Source of the DNA: Chrysochromulina tobinii
Taxonomy: Eukaryota > Haptophyta > Prymnesiales > Chrysochromulinaceae
Reading direction: 5' to 3'
Assembly: GCA_001275005.1 (NCBI GenBank)
Contig: JWZX01001245.1
Coordinates: 1 to 16,775, forward strand
Length of the DNA stretch: 16,775 nucleotides
The stretch's first letter is position 1, and each line of letters starts with the position of its first letter. Below the pieces are notes generated by a model. That model ran no database searches and was not told where the DNA came from. It saw only the letters and a list, made by a program, of their open reading frames with translations. The position numbers and the translations under genes are program-made. Of this stretch, positions 7,501 through 15,038 are shown one piece after another.

Positions 7501-10109
7501 AGACATTCAAGGAACGCCAGCAACGAGTGCATGCCGAGGCGCTTGCGCAGGCGGCCACGGACGCGACGGCGGCGACGGCCGGCGCGGCTGGGGGCGCCGC
7601 AGAGGCGGCGGCCATATCGATGCTCGCGATGGCGGCTCCATTCAAGCTCGGAGAGGTGGGCGAGGCGGCGGAAATCGTCGAAGCGAAGGCACGCCGCGCG
7701 CGCGAGGCAGCGACCGAGGCGCTGCTGCGCGCCATCGAGCACCGGGACGCCGAAGCGCTCGAGACGGCGATTGAGAGCGCGGCTGAGGCCCACCACCAGG
7801 GCACGCTCGACGACGGGCGACGCTGGGTGACAGAGGAGCTCAAGACGGCGCGTGCGCTGCTCATCGAAGAGAAGGCGCGTCTCCGTCGACAGGTCCCGCT
7901 CGACGCGCTCGCCCTCGAGCAGCTGCAGGCGCACCTGCAGTGTGCGGCGGACCACCCGACGCGCGAGACGCCACTCGGCAAGGACTCCTCCGGACGTACC
8001 TATTGGATCTTCTGCCACGAGCCCAAGACGCTGTGGGTGGCTGACCCGGTGGCGACGACCCACGACGCCGACTCGCAGGCGCTCGCCGAGACGCATGCCA
8101 AATGCAAGGCGATGCTCGCCCAGGCTGACCGGCGGGCGTACGTCGAGAAGCGCGCGGCGGCCTGGGCGGCCAAGCAGGCGCAGGCGGTGGAGCGGTCAGA
8201 GGCGCGCGGGGCGGCCAAGGCGGCCAGTAGCGCATCGTTTCCCGGGGGCGACGCGACGATGGCGCCCGTGCTGCGCAAGAAGCGGATGGCGGCCGCCGCC
8301 TCCGCCAGGGAGGCTCGGCAGCTCGTGTGCGAGTTGGACGACGACGACGACGACGAGGACAAGGACGAGGACGAGGACGAAGACGAGGAGGCAGACGCTA
8401 CGGACGATGGCTCGGGCTGGTCCGCTCCGTGTGAGTGGCGCTGGGCGCGCTACGAGCGCGTCGCGCACGTCGAGCGTCTCATGCTCACCCTCGACGGACG
8501 AAGCATCGCCGGTTCAATCGCCGCCAAGGATGAGGCTGCACTCAAGAAGGCTCTTGCCGAGCGCCTCCCCGACATGCGTCGACGCGAGGCGGAGGCAGAC
8601 GAGCAGGACGCGGCGTACGATCCAGAGCAGCTGCGCGCCTTTGACCCCGAGCGCTGGCGGCTGCACGGGCACTATCTGCTCGGGCTGCGCGTGGCGACGC
8701 TACACGAGGGCGTGCTGTCCGTGGGCCGTCTGACGCGCTGGCTGCCCGCCACGGACGAAGACGAGCTCTTCCTGCGCTGCACGCACGACGACAATGATGG
8801 CGAGGACATGAGTGAGGCCGAGGCCCTCGAGGCCATCCGGCGGCTGCGGCGCACCGACAAGGTGGCAGTGGACGAGGCGCGGTTGGCGGGCGATAATGCG
8901 TACGAGAACACGGCGACCAAAAGGGCACTTCGCTGGCGGCCGGAGCACGGAGTGAGCTTGATGGGGCTGCGCTCGGAGATTCTGACCCTCGAGGATGGCG
9001 TGCGCGCGATGATGCGACATGCGGGTGCGCCGTGGGCCAAGAACTACGGCGAGCGGCAGTGTTGGCTGCTCTCGCTCAAGCGCGCAACCTCGACGGACGA
9101 GCTCGCACCTCTCCTCATCACCTTCGAGGCGGCGCTGCACGAGCTTGGCAACCCCGAAAAAGAAGTGAGCGAGCGCCCCCCTTGGCGCAGCTCAGGCGAC
9201 GCGCGGCTCGGCAAGCAGCTGCGCCGCTTTTTCCCGGTCGATGAGGAGGACGACGAAGCGGAGAAGGACCCCGAGGGCAGCGCCGAGCCGAGCACATGGC
9301 ATGTGTCTGATGGCAAGATTGTCTCTTGGCTGCCCGCCGATGGCGACGACCCAGCCCTGTGGCACATGATCCACCACGACGGCGACGAAGAGGACCTCGA
9401 GGAGTACGAGGTGGCCTTTGCGCTCGCGGCAGCCGAAGAAGGGCTGAGGGAACCTTCTGAGGCGGAGCGCACACGCATGCACGAGGAGCGGCGCAAGGTC
9501 CTCGATGAGGAGGCGAGGGCGAAGGCGGACGCGGACGGCGACGACGACGACGAGGAGGACGAGAAGGGCGCGACGGCGCCGGGGGACGAGGATGAGGAGA
9601 TGGAGGAGGGCGAGGAGGGCGAGGAAGGCGAGGGCACGGGTGCCTCGACCGCGGCCGCGACCGCGACCGCCTCCTCTGAAACACTGTGGCTTTCAAAAGA
9701 AGCGCGAGCGCGCTGGCTCGGAGCGGTGGGCGCATCGCCATCGCCGCAGACGCTTGCGCTGTGCCTCGCCGCACTGAAGGCGCATTGCCAGCTCTTCGCG
9801 CCGCTCCAAGAACGCAAGCCGACTGGGAGCCGGCGTGCTGAGCTCATGGCGGCAGTGCGCTGCTTCTATCACGCCGGCGCTTTTGGCGCCAAGGCGTGGG
9901 GCGCTGCCAAGCCCGCCGGCCAGGCAGATGCCAAGGGCGGCGCGGCCGTGCGCTTCAGCAACGCCGAGATCCGCTACCTGCGCGAGGGCCATCGCCTCTT
10001 TGGGAGGAAGGGATCCGACTGGATCAAGCAGACGCTCGAGCAGTTTGCGTTCCACAGCAGCCGCAACGAGAAGACCCTGAAGCAGAAATGGCACCAAATG
10101 GGCAAGTGA
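4548..10109 (+). CDS. PWWP/HMG/MBD-like/DDT/WHIM/SANT chromatin-remodelling protein
   Basis: 1853 aa, single exon, predicted nuclear. Segments (approximate residues): PWWP 36-120 (VWAKIRGFPWWPARV); Tudor-like A 142-206 (GRITRWLPA then HDDGDEEDLEEYEV); Ala/Lys/Glu coiled coil 211-343; HMG box 343-409; small beta domain 447-503 (RYLVRLD); MBD/TAM-like 548-600 (LPPGW then YTVYQGPEGK); HMG box 631-701; DDT 788-850 (VLEVWLFARAFHKRLGL); WHIM1 938-978; WHIM2 1139-1168 (PLGKDSSGRTYWIF); acidic tract 1263-1285; WHIM3-like 1290-1351; Tudor-like B 1368-1431; WSD-like 1467-1545; Tudor-like C 1550-1625; acidic tract 1660-1698; C-terminal SANT/Myb 1800-1853. DDT plus WHIM motifs define the ISWI-partner family (BAZ/ACF1, plant RLT and PTM), which links the ATPase to nucleosomes. 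PWWP, Tudor and MBD would read histone or DNA methylation. I see no PHD finger, bromodomain or ATPase. I chose the ATG at 4548 because the frame upstream runs through a dispersed repeat. Family is confident; partners are inferred. Confidence 0.92.
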   Translation: MLTETEMPQVADEPSVAQVDAEHMPDADPAAAPTFEQNDLVWAKIRGFPWWPARVAGTRRTDAEGVRYPVRFFHTAERIELSPMPSTLLPYSSREDLADPTKIKSKAMRTKFEKALLELSKEPTKGADEDPPEPPRPAELEESWRDEGHEYLGRRVARPFEGGLTVVGRITRWLPAGDGDDEPPLFHVDHDDGDEEDLEEYEVIDAFELYKTTPEATKLAQAKARAEARAAKEEEKAVKAEVRAAKASERAAAATTAEDKAAAEVEARAARLEVKACRAAALAARADTSGAEAAVAEAREEAMAAKAAFSKVAAKAKEAAARAREAKAKAAEEAKKKREAERGPRVAKTAVQFYTEAERLKLTAAHPGLDAPAIAEMIKAQWKVLEEADKAPYKELAAADKQRYEAECAASGIDPAAKRRKSSEGGAAADTGGAPPPPGSLASGTPRVVCALKSAPQLNGTSCVVLEWVPSEGRYLVRLDRATLANGESLVKLRPECLAATYAAALAATTAAAGGAPVGAVGASAGAGATNASTSPGADGADGKGRTSLPPGWTAVRRGAKAGEGAEGKGRAYTVYQGPEGKPQARSVKQAWEAYEKLSPGGGSAAAAAVAAAAIADCAPAEAIAEAGGAVKVRGAKTAFFLYSQARRREVREANPSLDAKAIDKLLQEEWKAAAPEARQLYVDEAAEDKRRYERELASEQRRNSGGPSPPLSMGIPLQPLPQHSQPMQWKEMPAAPKAPPKPKTGKQLALDKLQAAKRAAQQRLWELSRSSQHETAPVAGLERPEPTGLLPLRDATLAACVLEVWLFARAFHKRLGLHPFQAHQLSAAVERGAESPLLVELSMALLRALLEQGDALRGKHQLPPPMSAALGTKVELPLQQLPPPELVTPTTWGEVLRAVGHLLVGFASNPDGEGAPAEEAAAQERARLQALAQLGTTPFAELPAHAQLTLLQALSDALLRTDEFTSELRDRFEQRAEAEANVAKTFKERQQRVHAEALAQAATDATAATAGAAGGAAEAAAISMLAMAAPFKLGEVGEAAEIVEAKARRAREAATEALLRAIEHRDAEALETAIESAAEAHHQGTLDDGRRWVTEELKTARALLIEEKARLRRQVPLDALALEQLQAHLQCAADHPTRETPLGKDSSGRTYWIFCHEPKTLWVADPVATTHDADSQALAETHAKCKAMLAQADRRAYVEKRAAAWAAKQAQAVERSEARGAAKAASSASFPGGDATMAPVLRKKRMAAAASAREARQLVCELDDDDDDEDKDEDEDEDEEADATDDGSGWSAPCEWRWARYERVAHVERLMLTLDGRSIAGSIAAKDEAALKKALAERLPDMRRREAEADEQDAAYDPEQLRAFDPERWRLHGHYLLGLRVATLHEGVLSVGRLTRWLPATDEDELFLRCTHDDNDGEDMSEAEALEAIRRLRRTDKVAVDEARLAGDNAYENTATKRALRWRPEHGVSLMGLRSEILTLEDGVRAMMRHAGAPWAKNYGERQCWLLSLKRATSTDELAPLLITFEAALHELGNPEKEVSERPPWRSSGDARLGKQLRRFFPVDEEDDEAEKDPEGSAEPSTWHVSDGKIVSWLPADGDDPALWHMIHHDGDEEDLEEYEVAFALAAAEEGLREPSEAERTRMHEERRKVLDEEARAKADADGDDDDEEDEKGATAPGDEDEEMEEGEEGEEGEGTGASTAAATATASSETLWLSKEARARWLGAVGASPSPQTLALCLAALKAHCQLFAPLQERKPTGSRRAELMAAVRCFYHAGAFGAKAWGAAKPAGQADAKGGAAVRFSNAEIRYLREGHRLFGRKGSDWIKQTLEQFAFHSSRNEKTLKQKWHQMGK

Positions 10110-11349
10110 GCGAGTGGTGGCAGCGGTGGCGGCGGCGATGACGCGGGTGGCGGAGGCGCGGGGTGTCGGGCCGACACCCGACAGTGTGGCTAGAGCGTGA
10201 TCGCGGCACACCGCCACGTACGGAAGGGAACTTGAGGGGAGAGACGAGCGGAGCGCGAGCGGTCGTGTGTCGTGCGGTGGTGCGTGAGTGAGTTTTATCC
10301 CCGATCTGTGCACGATCCGGGCATCGTAAGGAGACGGTGCGCTCAAGGCTGCAGGTGGTTCATAGCGGCTCCGAAAGGCGCCAGAACATTAACTTACTCA
10401 TATCCACATGGGTCGGGACAGGGCCTCGCCTCTTGACGCTGCACGCTCCCGCGTTCAAGTACGGAGCGCAACGCGCAGTGCGCGTCCGGTGTGGCTGCGG
10501 CGACGGCGTGCGATCATTACCATGTTCGTGACGGCCGCGCCGGCCGCCGCAGACGTGCCTGCCGCTGCGCTTGCAGATGGAGAAGATGTCCGAGAATCCG
10601 CGGCTGCGGCGCCCTTGCTCTCCGTCGTGGGCGGCAAAATCGAAAATGGGCGTCACTCTCTACCGGCCGGCTACATTTCTACATGCGTGGCATGATTTCG
10701 AGACAGAGTGCGTCGTGGCGCAATCTCGACCATCGCCGATTTCAGTAGCCGATCAGCGAGCCCTTCGACTCGGGCGCCACGCTGCATGTCGTGTCACCGC
10801 GACCCGGCCGGCGTGCCAGGCTCCATCACGCTGATCGTCGAGTTTGCCTGCGAGGACGTCCGAGATGCTCGATTGAGTGGGCGCAGCGCGTCTCGGGCGT
10901 CCATGTCTGCCATCCCTCGTAACCTACCGGGCAACACGGGCTTCCCGCCCGCAGCCGCCGGCGGCAATGGCATCACTTTCAGGCTGCGTGGTCCCCCCCA
11001 TTGGTGACTGGTCTCTCTCTCTATGATTAAGATTATATTTCATTTACCCCGCGCCCCCGCCCCGCCCGTACCTCCATCGCGCACCAACACGGGTCACGGC
11101 GGCGCGTGCTATAACGACACCTTGAGACCGTGGACAGACTCTGGCTTCGCAGGTGCAGGTGCAGCCGTCGTGTACACCTGGCGAGCAGGTCGTCTAGGTG
11201 CAGCGGCGTGCGCAACAAGGCGCAGCAGCGTCACCAGGATCCAGGTTCTTACCAACCCTACCCTCACACACGCGTTAGCGCATGGCGTTCTCGTCACGTC
11301 CTTGAGGAAGAAAACCATGGCAGTCGGAACCTGTGCGCTGTGAGCGAGC
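10110..11349. other. Intergenic stretch with no convincing gene
   Basis: About 1.2 kb follows the chromatin gene. It holds the hairpin at 10161 and a few short open frames with no family signal. One stretch (10764-10915) reads, across two frames, like fragments of a VOC/glyoxalase-type protein (FDSGATLHVVSP, then GSITLIVEFACEDVRDA, then SIEWAQRVSGVHV). That could be a decayed gene or chance. Positions 11005-11050 contain a TCTCTCTC run and AT-rich sequence. Confidence 0.5.
10161..10179 (+). other. 3' UTR hairpin after the chromatin gene
   Basis: A perfect 8-bp stem (GGGTGTCG / CGACACCC) with a 3-nt loop begins 52 nt after the TGA stop. It would form in the 3' UTR. A role in 3'-end formation is possible but unsupported. 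Confidence 0.45.
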
Positions 11350-11928
11350 TTAGCGGGCCATCTCGATGGCCGCGGGGGGGGCGCCACCGGCCGCGGCCGG
11401 CGGGTGAACCGCGCAGCCCGGTTCCGGATAGCAGGCGATGCAGCAGTAGGCGCACACGCACTGAGGGACTGCGGGCGCACGGGGGGCGCGCGTGCACGCA
11501 ATCACTCAAAATGAACTGTGTGACAGAGGGTCTGTGACAGAGGGAAACGTGAGGGGCAAAGCAGGCGTACGCCTCGTCCCAGGGCCAAAGGGGAGCTGGA
11601 TAATGTCCTTGCAGCAGAGGATCTGACCAGATGCCGAGAACAGGTTCTTCATATCGGGGTTCTTCTTCAAGCCCGAGGTGCACACGCCCAGGCCAAACTT
11701 GCAGATGTAGTCGTCCCCCTTGATTACGCCGACTGGCATCGGGGGGTCGTTCCAGGCGAGGCAGCACGTCTGCTCAATCAAGACGCAGGTGCAATCGCCA
11801 CGGCCGAGGATGGGGATGCTCTTCCAAGCGAACGGTGCGCTTGGATCTTTGAGAAAAACCAGTGCGCACTGCCTGGTCCAGCAAATGAGGCCATCGCAGA
11901 GAAGGAAGTCTTTATCTTGGTTCGCCAT
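11350..11928 (-). CDS. Small Cys-rich protein of unknown function (two exons)
   Basis: Exon 1 is 11928-11571 and exon 2 is 11468-11350 (stop TAA). A 102-nt intron runs from GTACGC at 11570 to GCAG ending at 11469. Joining them keeps the frame and gives 158 aa with 17 cysteines: exon 1 has DCTC, QTCC and ILCC; exon 2 contributes QCVCAYCCIACYPEPGC and an Ala/Pro-rich tail. The ATG context (AAGAATGG) is strong and is the first ATG of the frame. Without splicing, exon 1 would run into a Cys-free tail. There is no signal peptide and no clear membrane helix. The layout (CxC and CC pairs, conserved WxxPP and FGLGVC segments, a Cys-dense final exon) resembles small uncharacterised Cys-rich proteins I recall from dinoflagellates and other algae. 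That link is from memory and untested. Zinc binding or disulfides are guesses. Confidence 0.62.
11519..11544. repeat. 14-bp-period duplication inside the Cys-rich gene intron
   Basis: TGTGACAGAGGG occurs at 11519-11530 and 11533-11544. On the coding (minus) strand each copy reads CCCTCTGTCACA. The downstream-oriented copies therefore look like duplicated pyrimidine tracts with acceptor-like CAC/CACAG ends, which could offer alternative acceptors. Confidence 0.6.
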
Positions 11929-12133
11929 TCTTGATCGCGAATGGAGTTCGGGGGTCGAAGTGCGGCAAATTGGAATGTGCAAGTTGAACCATAACCACTT
12001 TTCATCGGTGTCGTACGAGTACCGTTAAAAGGCACCGGGGGAGCCGGTACTGTGCAGAATTTAATAAATACTTGTAAATAACAGGTCTGTATGAGGTTCG
12101 TGCCGAAACCTCCTTCCACAGGCGTTCACAGTT
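11929..12133 (-). promoter_or_regulatory. Upstream region of the Cys-rich gene
   Basis: This region holds a dispersed-repeat copy (12021-12057) about 95-130 nt before the ATG and an AT-rich block (12057-12083; minus strand TATTTATTAAATT) that is a candidate core promoter. Read on the plus strand the AT-rich block contains AATAAA, so it could instead be a poly(A) signal for a plus-strand transcript that I cannot identify. Confidence 0.35.
12021..12057. repeat. Dispersed repeat copy
   Basis: GTACCG..AAAAG.CACCGGGG.AGCCGG matches 4382-4411, and the following GCCGGTACTGT matches the end of the first tandem copy (about 4436-4446). It looks like the 4382-4448 element with its middle removed. Confidence 0.6.
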
Positions 12134-12157
12134 CTAGCCGGAGGGAGCAAGCCCCCT

Positions 12158-12211
12158 CGCAGCATCTTCAAAAAAAGGATAAAAAGTCGAGCACTTCTTG
12201 AAGATGCTGCG
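12158..12211. repeat. 14-bp perfect inverted repeat (hairpin)
   Basis: CGCAGCATCTTCAA at 12158-12171 is exactly complementary in reverse to TTGAAGATGCTGCG at 12198-12211, with a 26-nt A-rich spacer. The stem extends by one G-T and one G-C pair. It lies downstream of a weak minus-strand frame and could act in RNA 3'-end structure or be the core of a small foldback element. Confidence 0.8.
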
Positions 12212-12419
12212 GGCACATCGGCGCCTCTTGGCCCGGTGCCTCACTTCCACAGCAATTCTTTTGCTTTTGCTGCAGCCTTTGCGGCGGCTGCTGCGGCGCG
12301 AGCGCGCGACCACCCTTCTCCTGCCAGTCGCCGGCAGGCAGGCCAGCCTTGCTGCGGTCACCGCCATGGCCACCCTTGCGCTGCCTTGCGGTAGCCTTGC
12401 GGATGTATGTCCTCACCAT
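12168..12419 (-). CDS. Weak candidate: short basic protein, possibly frameshifted
   Basis: From the ATG at 12419 the frame gives MVRTYIRKATARQRKGG, then GDWQEKGGRA near position 12310, then a Gln/Pro/Lys-rich tail ending at 12168. If two bases of the CGCGCG run near 12303-12308 are skipped, the frame becomes an Ala/Lys helix (AAAAAAKAAAKAKELLWK) ending in TGA at 12241, 58 aa. The smooth alternative reading suggests a dinucleotide slippage, a sequencing error or chance low complexity. I do not recognise a family. Confidence 0.22.
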   Translation of the reverse strand: MVRTYIRKATARQRKGGHGGDRSKAGLPAGDWQEKGGRALAPQQPPQRLQQKQKNCCGSEAPGQEAPMCPQHLQEVLDFLSFF

Positions 12420-12625
12420 GAGGGGCTGCAGCCAAGGTGCTGGGTCGCACCGGAAGCGAAGGTGTGCGCGAGGGGTTTCGTGAAAAACGTTGGAACGGCT
12501 GTTTGCGGACTTCGCTTTGCCGATGCAAGCCGAATTTCTGCGGTTTGGGGGTCTACGTTTCGAGATCTGTCGATTGGCACCCTGCATTGTTGTGCATAGT
12601 CTCGCTAATCATGCGTAATAACGAT

Positions 12626-12644
12626 GGTAATCAAGTTGCCCCGC
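12626..12644 (+). repeat. 19-bp exact repeat, copy 1
   Basis: GGTAATCAAGTTGCCCCGC is identical to 16742-16760 in the same orientation, about 4.1 kb apart. Flanks differ, so this could be a shared end of an unrecognised repeat family. Confidence 0.7.
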
Positions 12645-12863
12645 AGACGCGAGAGCACCCCTGTCGCCGTTACACCCCCGTCGACTAGAACCCTTGCACA
12701 CGGCAGAGAACACACGGGCGCACACGGGCTCCACACGGATCACAGACGAACCTCACAACCATCCCCCCAAAAGGTAAAATGACACCGGGCACCCGCCCGC
12801 GCGCGCCAAGGCCCGCGCGCGACCGCGCGTTCACAACCAAGGGTTCACAACACCTCTATAGCA

Positions 12864-12896
12864 GGCTCCGCCTAGGCTCCGCCTAGGCTCCGCCTT
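12864..12896. repeat. 11-bp tandem repeat, three copies
   Basis: GGCTCCGCCTA at 12864-12874 and 12875-12885, then GGCTCCGCCTT at 12886-12896. Confidence 0.85.
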
Positions 12897-13099
12897 TAAC
12901 GTACTCCGCCCATGACTCGGCCTCTCGCAGATCGGCGGTCACCATCACGCACGGCCTGAACGACGAGCACTTACTTCAAGGATGCACCCTGAGACCGTGA
13001 AGCGGCGGCCTGCAACAGCGGCTGGCCACCAACCGCTGGAAGAAGTGGGCCAAGCACAGTGATGAGCAGCAGTCGACCAGCAATCAGCTGCCCGGGTTC

Positions 13100-13124
13100 G
13101 TGTGTCCCGTGTGTGTCCCGGCTC
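13100..13124 (-). repeat. Dispersed repeat copy, inverted
   Basis: On the minus strand it reads GAGCCGGGACACACAC followed by GGGACACAC. It matches 4456-4480 at 24 of 25 bases. Confidence 0.7.
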
Positions 13125-13470
13125 GGTCCGAGAGTGACACGCGACCTGACTACGCCGACGCCCAGCGCCGCGGTCACCCCCTTGGGTCACCCGGTGACCC
13201 TACTGGTTTTCTGGTCTCCCCCACCTTCGACCGCGCGCTGCGAGCACTCGGTAAGCACGACCACCCATGACTCCACCCGGTATGGCCTCTCGCGGTCCTC
13301 CCCCCGAACCTTCCTTGCACACCATCGCGCGGCTATCTTGGCAGCCGTCGTTCTCCGGATTCAACTACAATGTACCAAACTCCTCGCCGCTCCCGGCCTC
13401 CCGCCATGAGCTTCAAGCTCACCATGGGCATGTCGCCCTTCTAAACCGCCCCCGCGCGGCACCCAGACAC

Positions 13471-13551
13471 ATTCACACATTCACACATTCACATATTCAC
13501 ACGCTGTACTGTGTGGTCCTGTTTCAAATTCACACATTCACACATTCACAT
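13471..13551 (+). repeat. ATTCACAC minisatellite in two blocks
   Basis: Four 8-bp units lie at 13471-13502 and three at 13528-13551. Each block contains one ATTCACAT variant, and a 25-bp unique spacer separates them. The 13552-13768 stretch up to the oxygenase start shows no further feature except its probable promoter and leader. Confidence 0.85.
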
Positions 13552-13768
13552 GACGGGAAACACGTGTGTATGCAAGAATCATGCTTCGAGTCGAAAACGC
13601 ATGCACATCCCATCATACACGGAATCGGCATCGACGCAGAAGAGTCTGTGACTCTTTGCGCTGGCCAAGGCTGCTGAGCCTCTCGGCACTCCACCCCATT
13701 CCATTCGTCCCTTTGCCCTTGCGCCATCAAAGGTATGTTCTTTGCTCTGAGCAGACTGTGGCGATATC

Positions 13769-15015
13769 ATGAGTATCCCGCCATATCTCGAGGCGGCACG
13801 CGACGCTGCGATGCTCGCGTACCTTCGGTCCGAGAGCGACGATCGCGGCGTGCGCATTTGCCATGCGAATAATCTGTCCGTCTATTGGAGCGGTGCCGAC
13901 CCCTTTGAAGCTGAGCGCACGCCGGCCGTACGTCTGCCGCGCCTGCTCGGCGCGAGTGACATTGCAGAAGTGCATCAAGCCGCTGCTGGCCGGATCTCTG
14001 GAGGAGCGCCTGTGGTGATTTTGCCTGTGGGCGACGCGGCATCCGTGGAGGAGCGCGCGGCCGCGGCTGGCGCGGCCGGCAGCGCTCCTGCGCCGCCGGC
14101 GCAGTGGCAGTGCACGGGAGGGCGTCCGCCTTTGGCCGAGCTGCTGCGCCGGCGTCGCGCGACGGAGGCAGTGTGTGCAGAACTAACGGACCAGCCATAC
14201 GACGTCGTGTACTCCCCGGAGCACGTCGCGTGCTACCTCCACCGCGAGGCCATGTTTTCCAAGGCGTGCCCGCGGCTCCTCCTCATGCTTGTCGACGCCA
14301 TGACGGGAGAACACCCGGGCCTGCTCCCCACAAAGGTGCCTCTGCATGTGCGGTGCGTCGAGCTGCACGCGTACTCGAAAGGCGGAGCCCTGCTCGATGC
14401 GGGCCACCGGGACAATGGCTCCAAGCGCACCCTCATTGTTCAGCTATCGGAGGTGCGCGATGCCTCAGCGCCCCCTGTTCGAAGCCCCTCATCGGCTGCC
14501 CCTCCCCTCCGGCTGCCCCTCCCCTCCCATTCCCGATGATGAGAGTTCATGAACTTTAGCGGGTTCCTCTGACTGCCACTGTGAGGACCGCACATGAATA
14601 GTCCTGAGGACCTCTGCCCGTCGCCACACTGCGCTCCATGCACTTGCCGCTCTCCCCTCTCCCCTGCTCCTCCCCCACCCTGCTCTCGCCCACCCTGCTC
14701 TCGCCGCTCTCCCCCACCCTGCGCATGCCCGGCTCCCGAGCTCTTGCTGCGCGATGTCATTCACGCGTGCTCGCTTGCCGTGTGTCATTCACGCTCGGTC
14801 GCGTGCCATGCCTGCAGGCGGCAAGCTTCGAAGGTGGCCATTTCGTCACGTGGCATGAGGGACAGCCTGTGCTGCACGAGCTGCAGGCAGGCGATGGCGT
14901 ACTCATTCACTCGGAGCGGATGCACAACGTGGCGCCTGTAACGCGAGGCGTGCGCCACTCGCTTGTCATCGAGCTGTGGGTGGCTCCCGACAACAAACAG
15001 GATCGTTTCAGCTGA
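13769..15015 (+). CDS. 2OG-Fe(II) dioxygenase, prolyl-4-hydroxylase-like (two exons)
   Basis: Exon 1 is 13769-14452 (228 codons) and exon 2 is 14818-15015 (stop TGA). The intron 14453-14817 starts GTGCGC after GAG and ends CTGCAG, phase 0. The product is 293 aa. The double-stranded beta-helix core is at the C-terminus. Iron ligands are H213 and D215 (GHRDNGS) and H264 (ERMHNVAPVT). R274 (GVRHSLVIELW), 10 residues after the last His, is the 2-oxoglutarate carboxylate ligand. FEGGHF and AGDGVLIHSE are typical strands. The exons carry complementary halves of the site, which strongly supports the splice. Related enzymes hydroxylate prolyl or similar residues, often in the ER. No signal peptide is obvious here, so location and substrate are open. 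An ShKT-like frame begins 23 nt after the stop. Confidence 0.9.
14453..14817 (+). other. Intron of the 2OG oxygenase gene
   Basis: 365 nt, GT-AG, unusually repetitive. A 17-bp unit (CGGCTGCCCCTCCCCTC) is tandem at 14493-14526. A CT-rich block with CCACCCTGCTCTCG units lies around 14640-14730. GTCATTCACGC occurs twice near 14756 and 14785. The CT-rich sequence provides a long pyrimidine tract before the acceptor. Confidence 0.85.
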
Positions 15016-15038
15016 GGACGCGTTCTTGAGCCGGCAAG

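Larger units (their letters stand above)
12420..13470. other. Repeat-rich intergenic stretch
   Basis: No gene I can defend. It contains a 19-bp repeat (12626-12644), ACACGGG-type motifs (12710-12740), GC-rich alternating CG sequence (12793-12828), an 11-bp triplication (12864-12896) and a dispersed-repeat piece (13100-13124). An 89-codon open frame without ATG (13001-13267, plus) ends beside a good donor sequence (GGTAAGC at 13250) and contains LATNRWKKWAKHSDEQQ. It could be an exon of an unrecognised gene. Confidence 0.45.

Noticed and set aside
7206-8096. Further long antisense and alternate-frame ORFs within 4548-10109
   Set aside because: All are compositional shadows of the chromatin gene with no recognisable family.
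10760-10800. DSGAT motif suggesting a retrotransposon protease
   Set aside because: A stop lies shortly upstream in that frame, and no gag, integrase or reverse transcriptase is nearby.
13732-13753. GTATGT...GAGCAG pair just before the oxygenase ATG, looking like an intron
   Set aside because: Only 22 nt, too short to splice. It may be a chance donor, and no upstream exon is needed.
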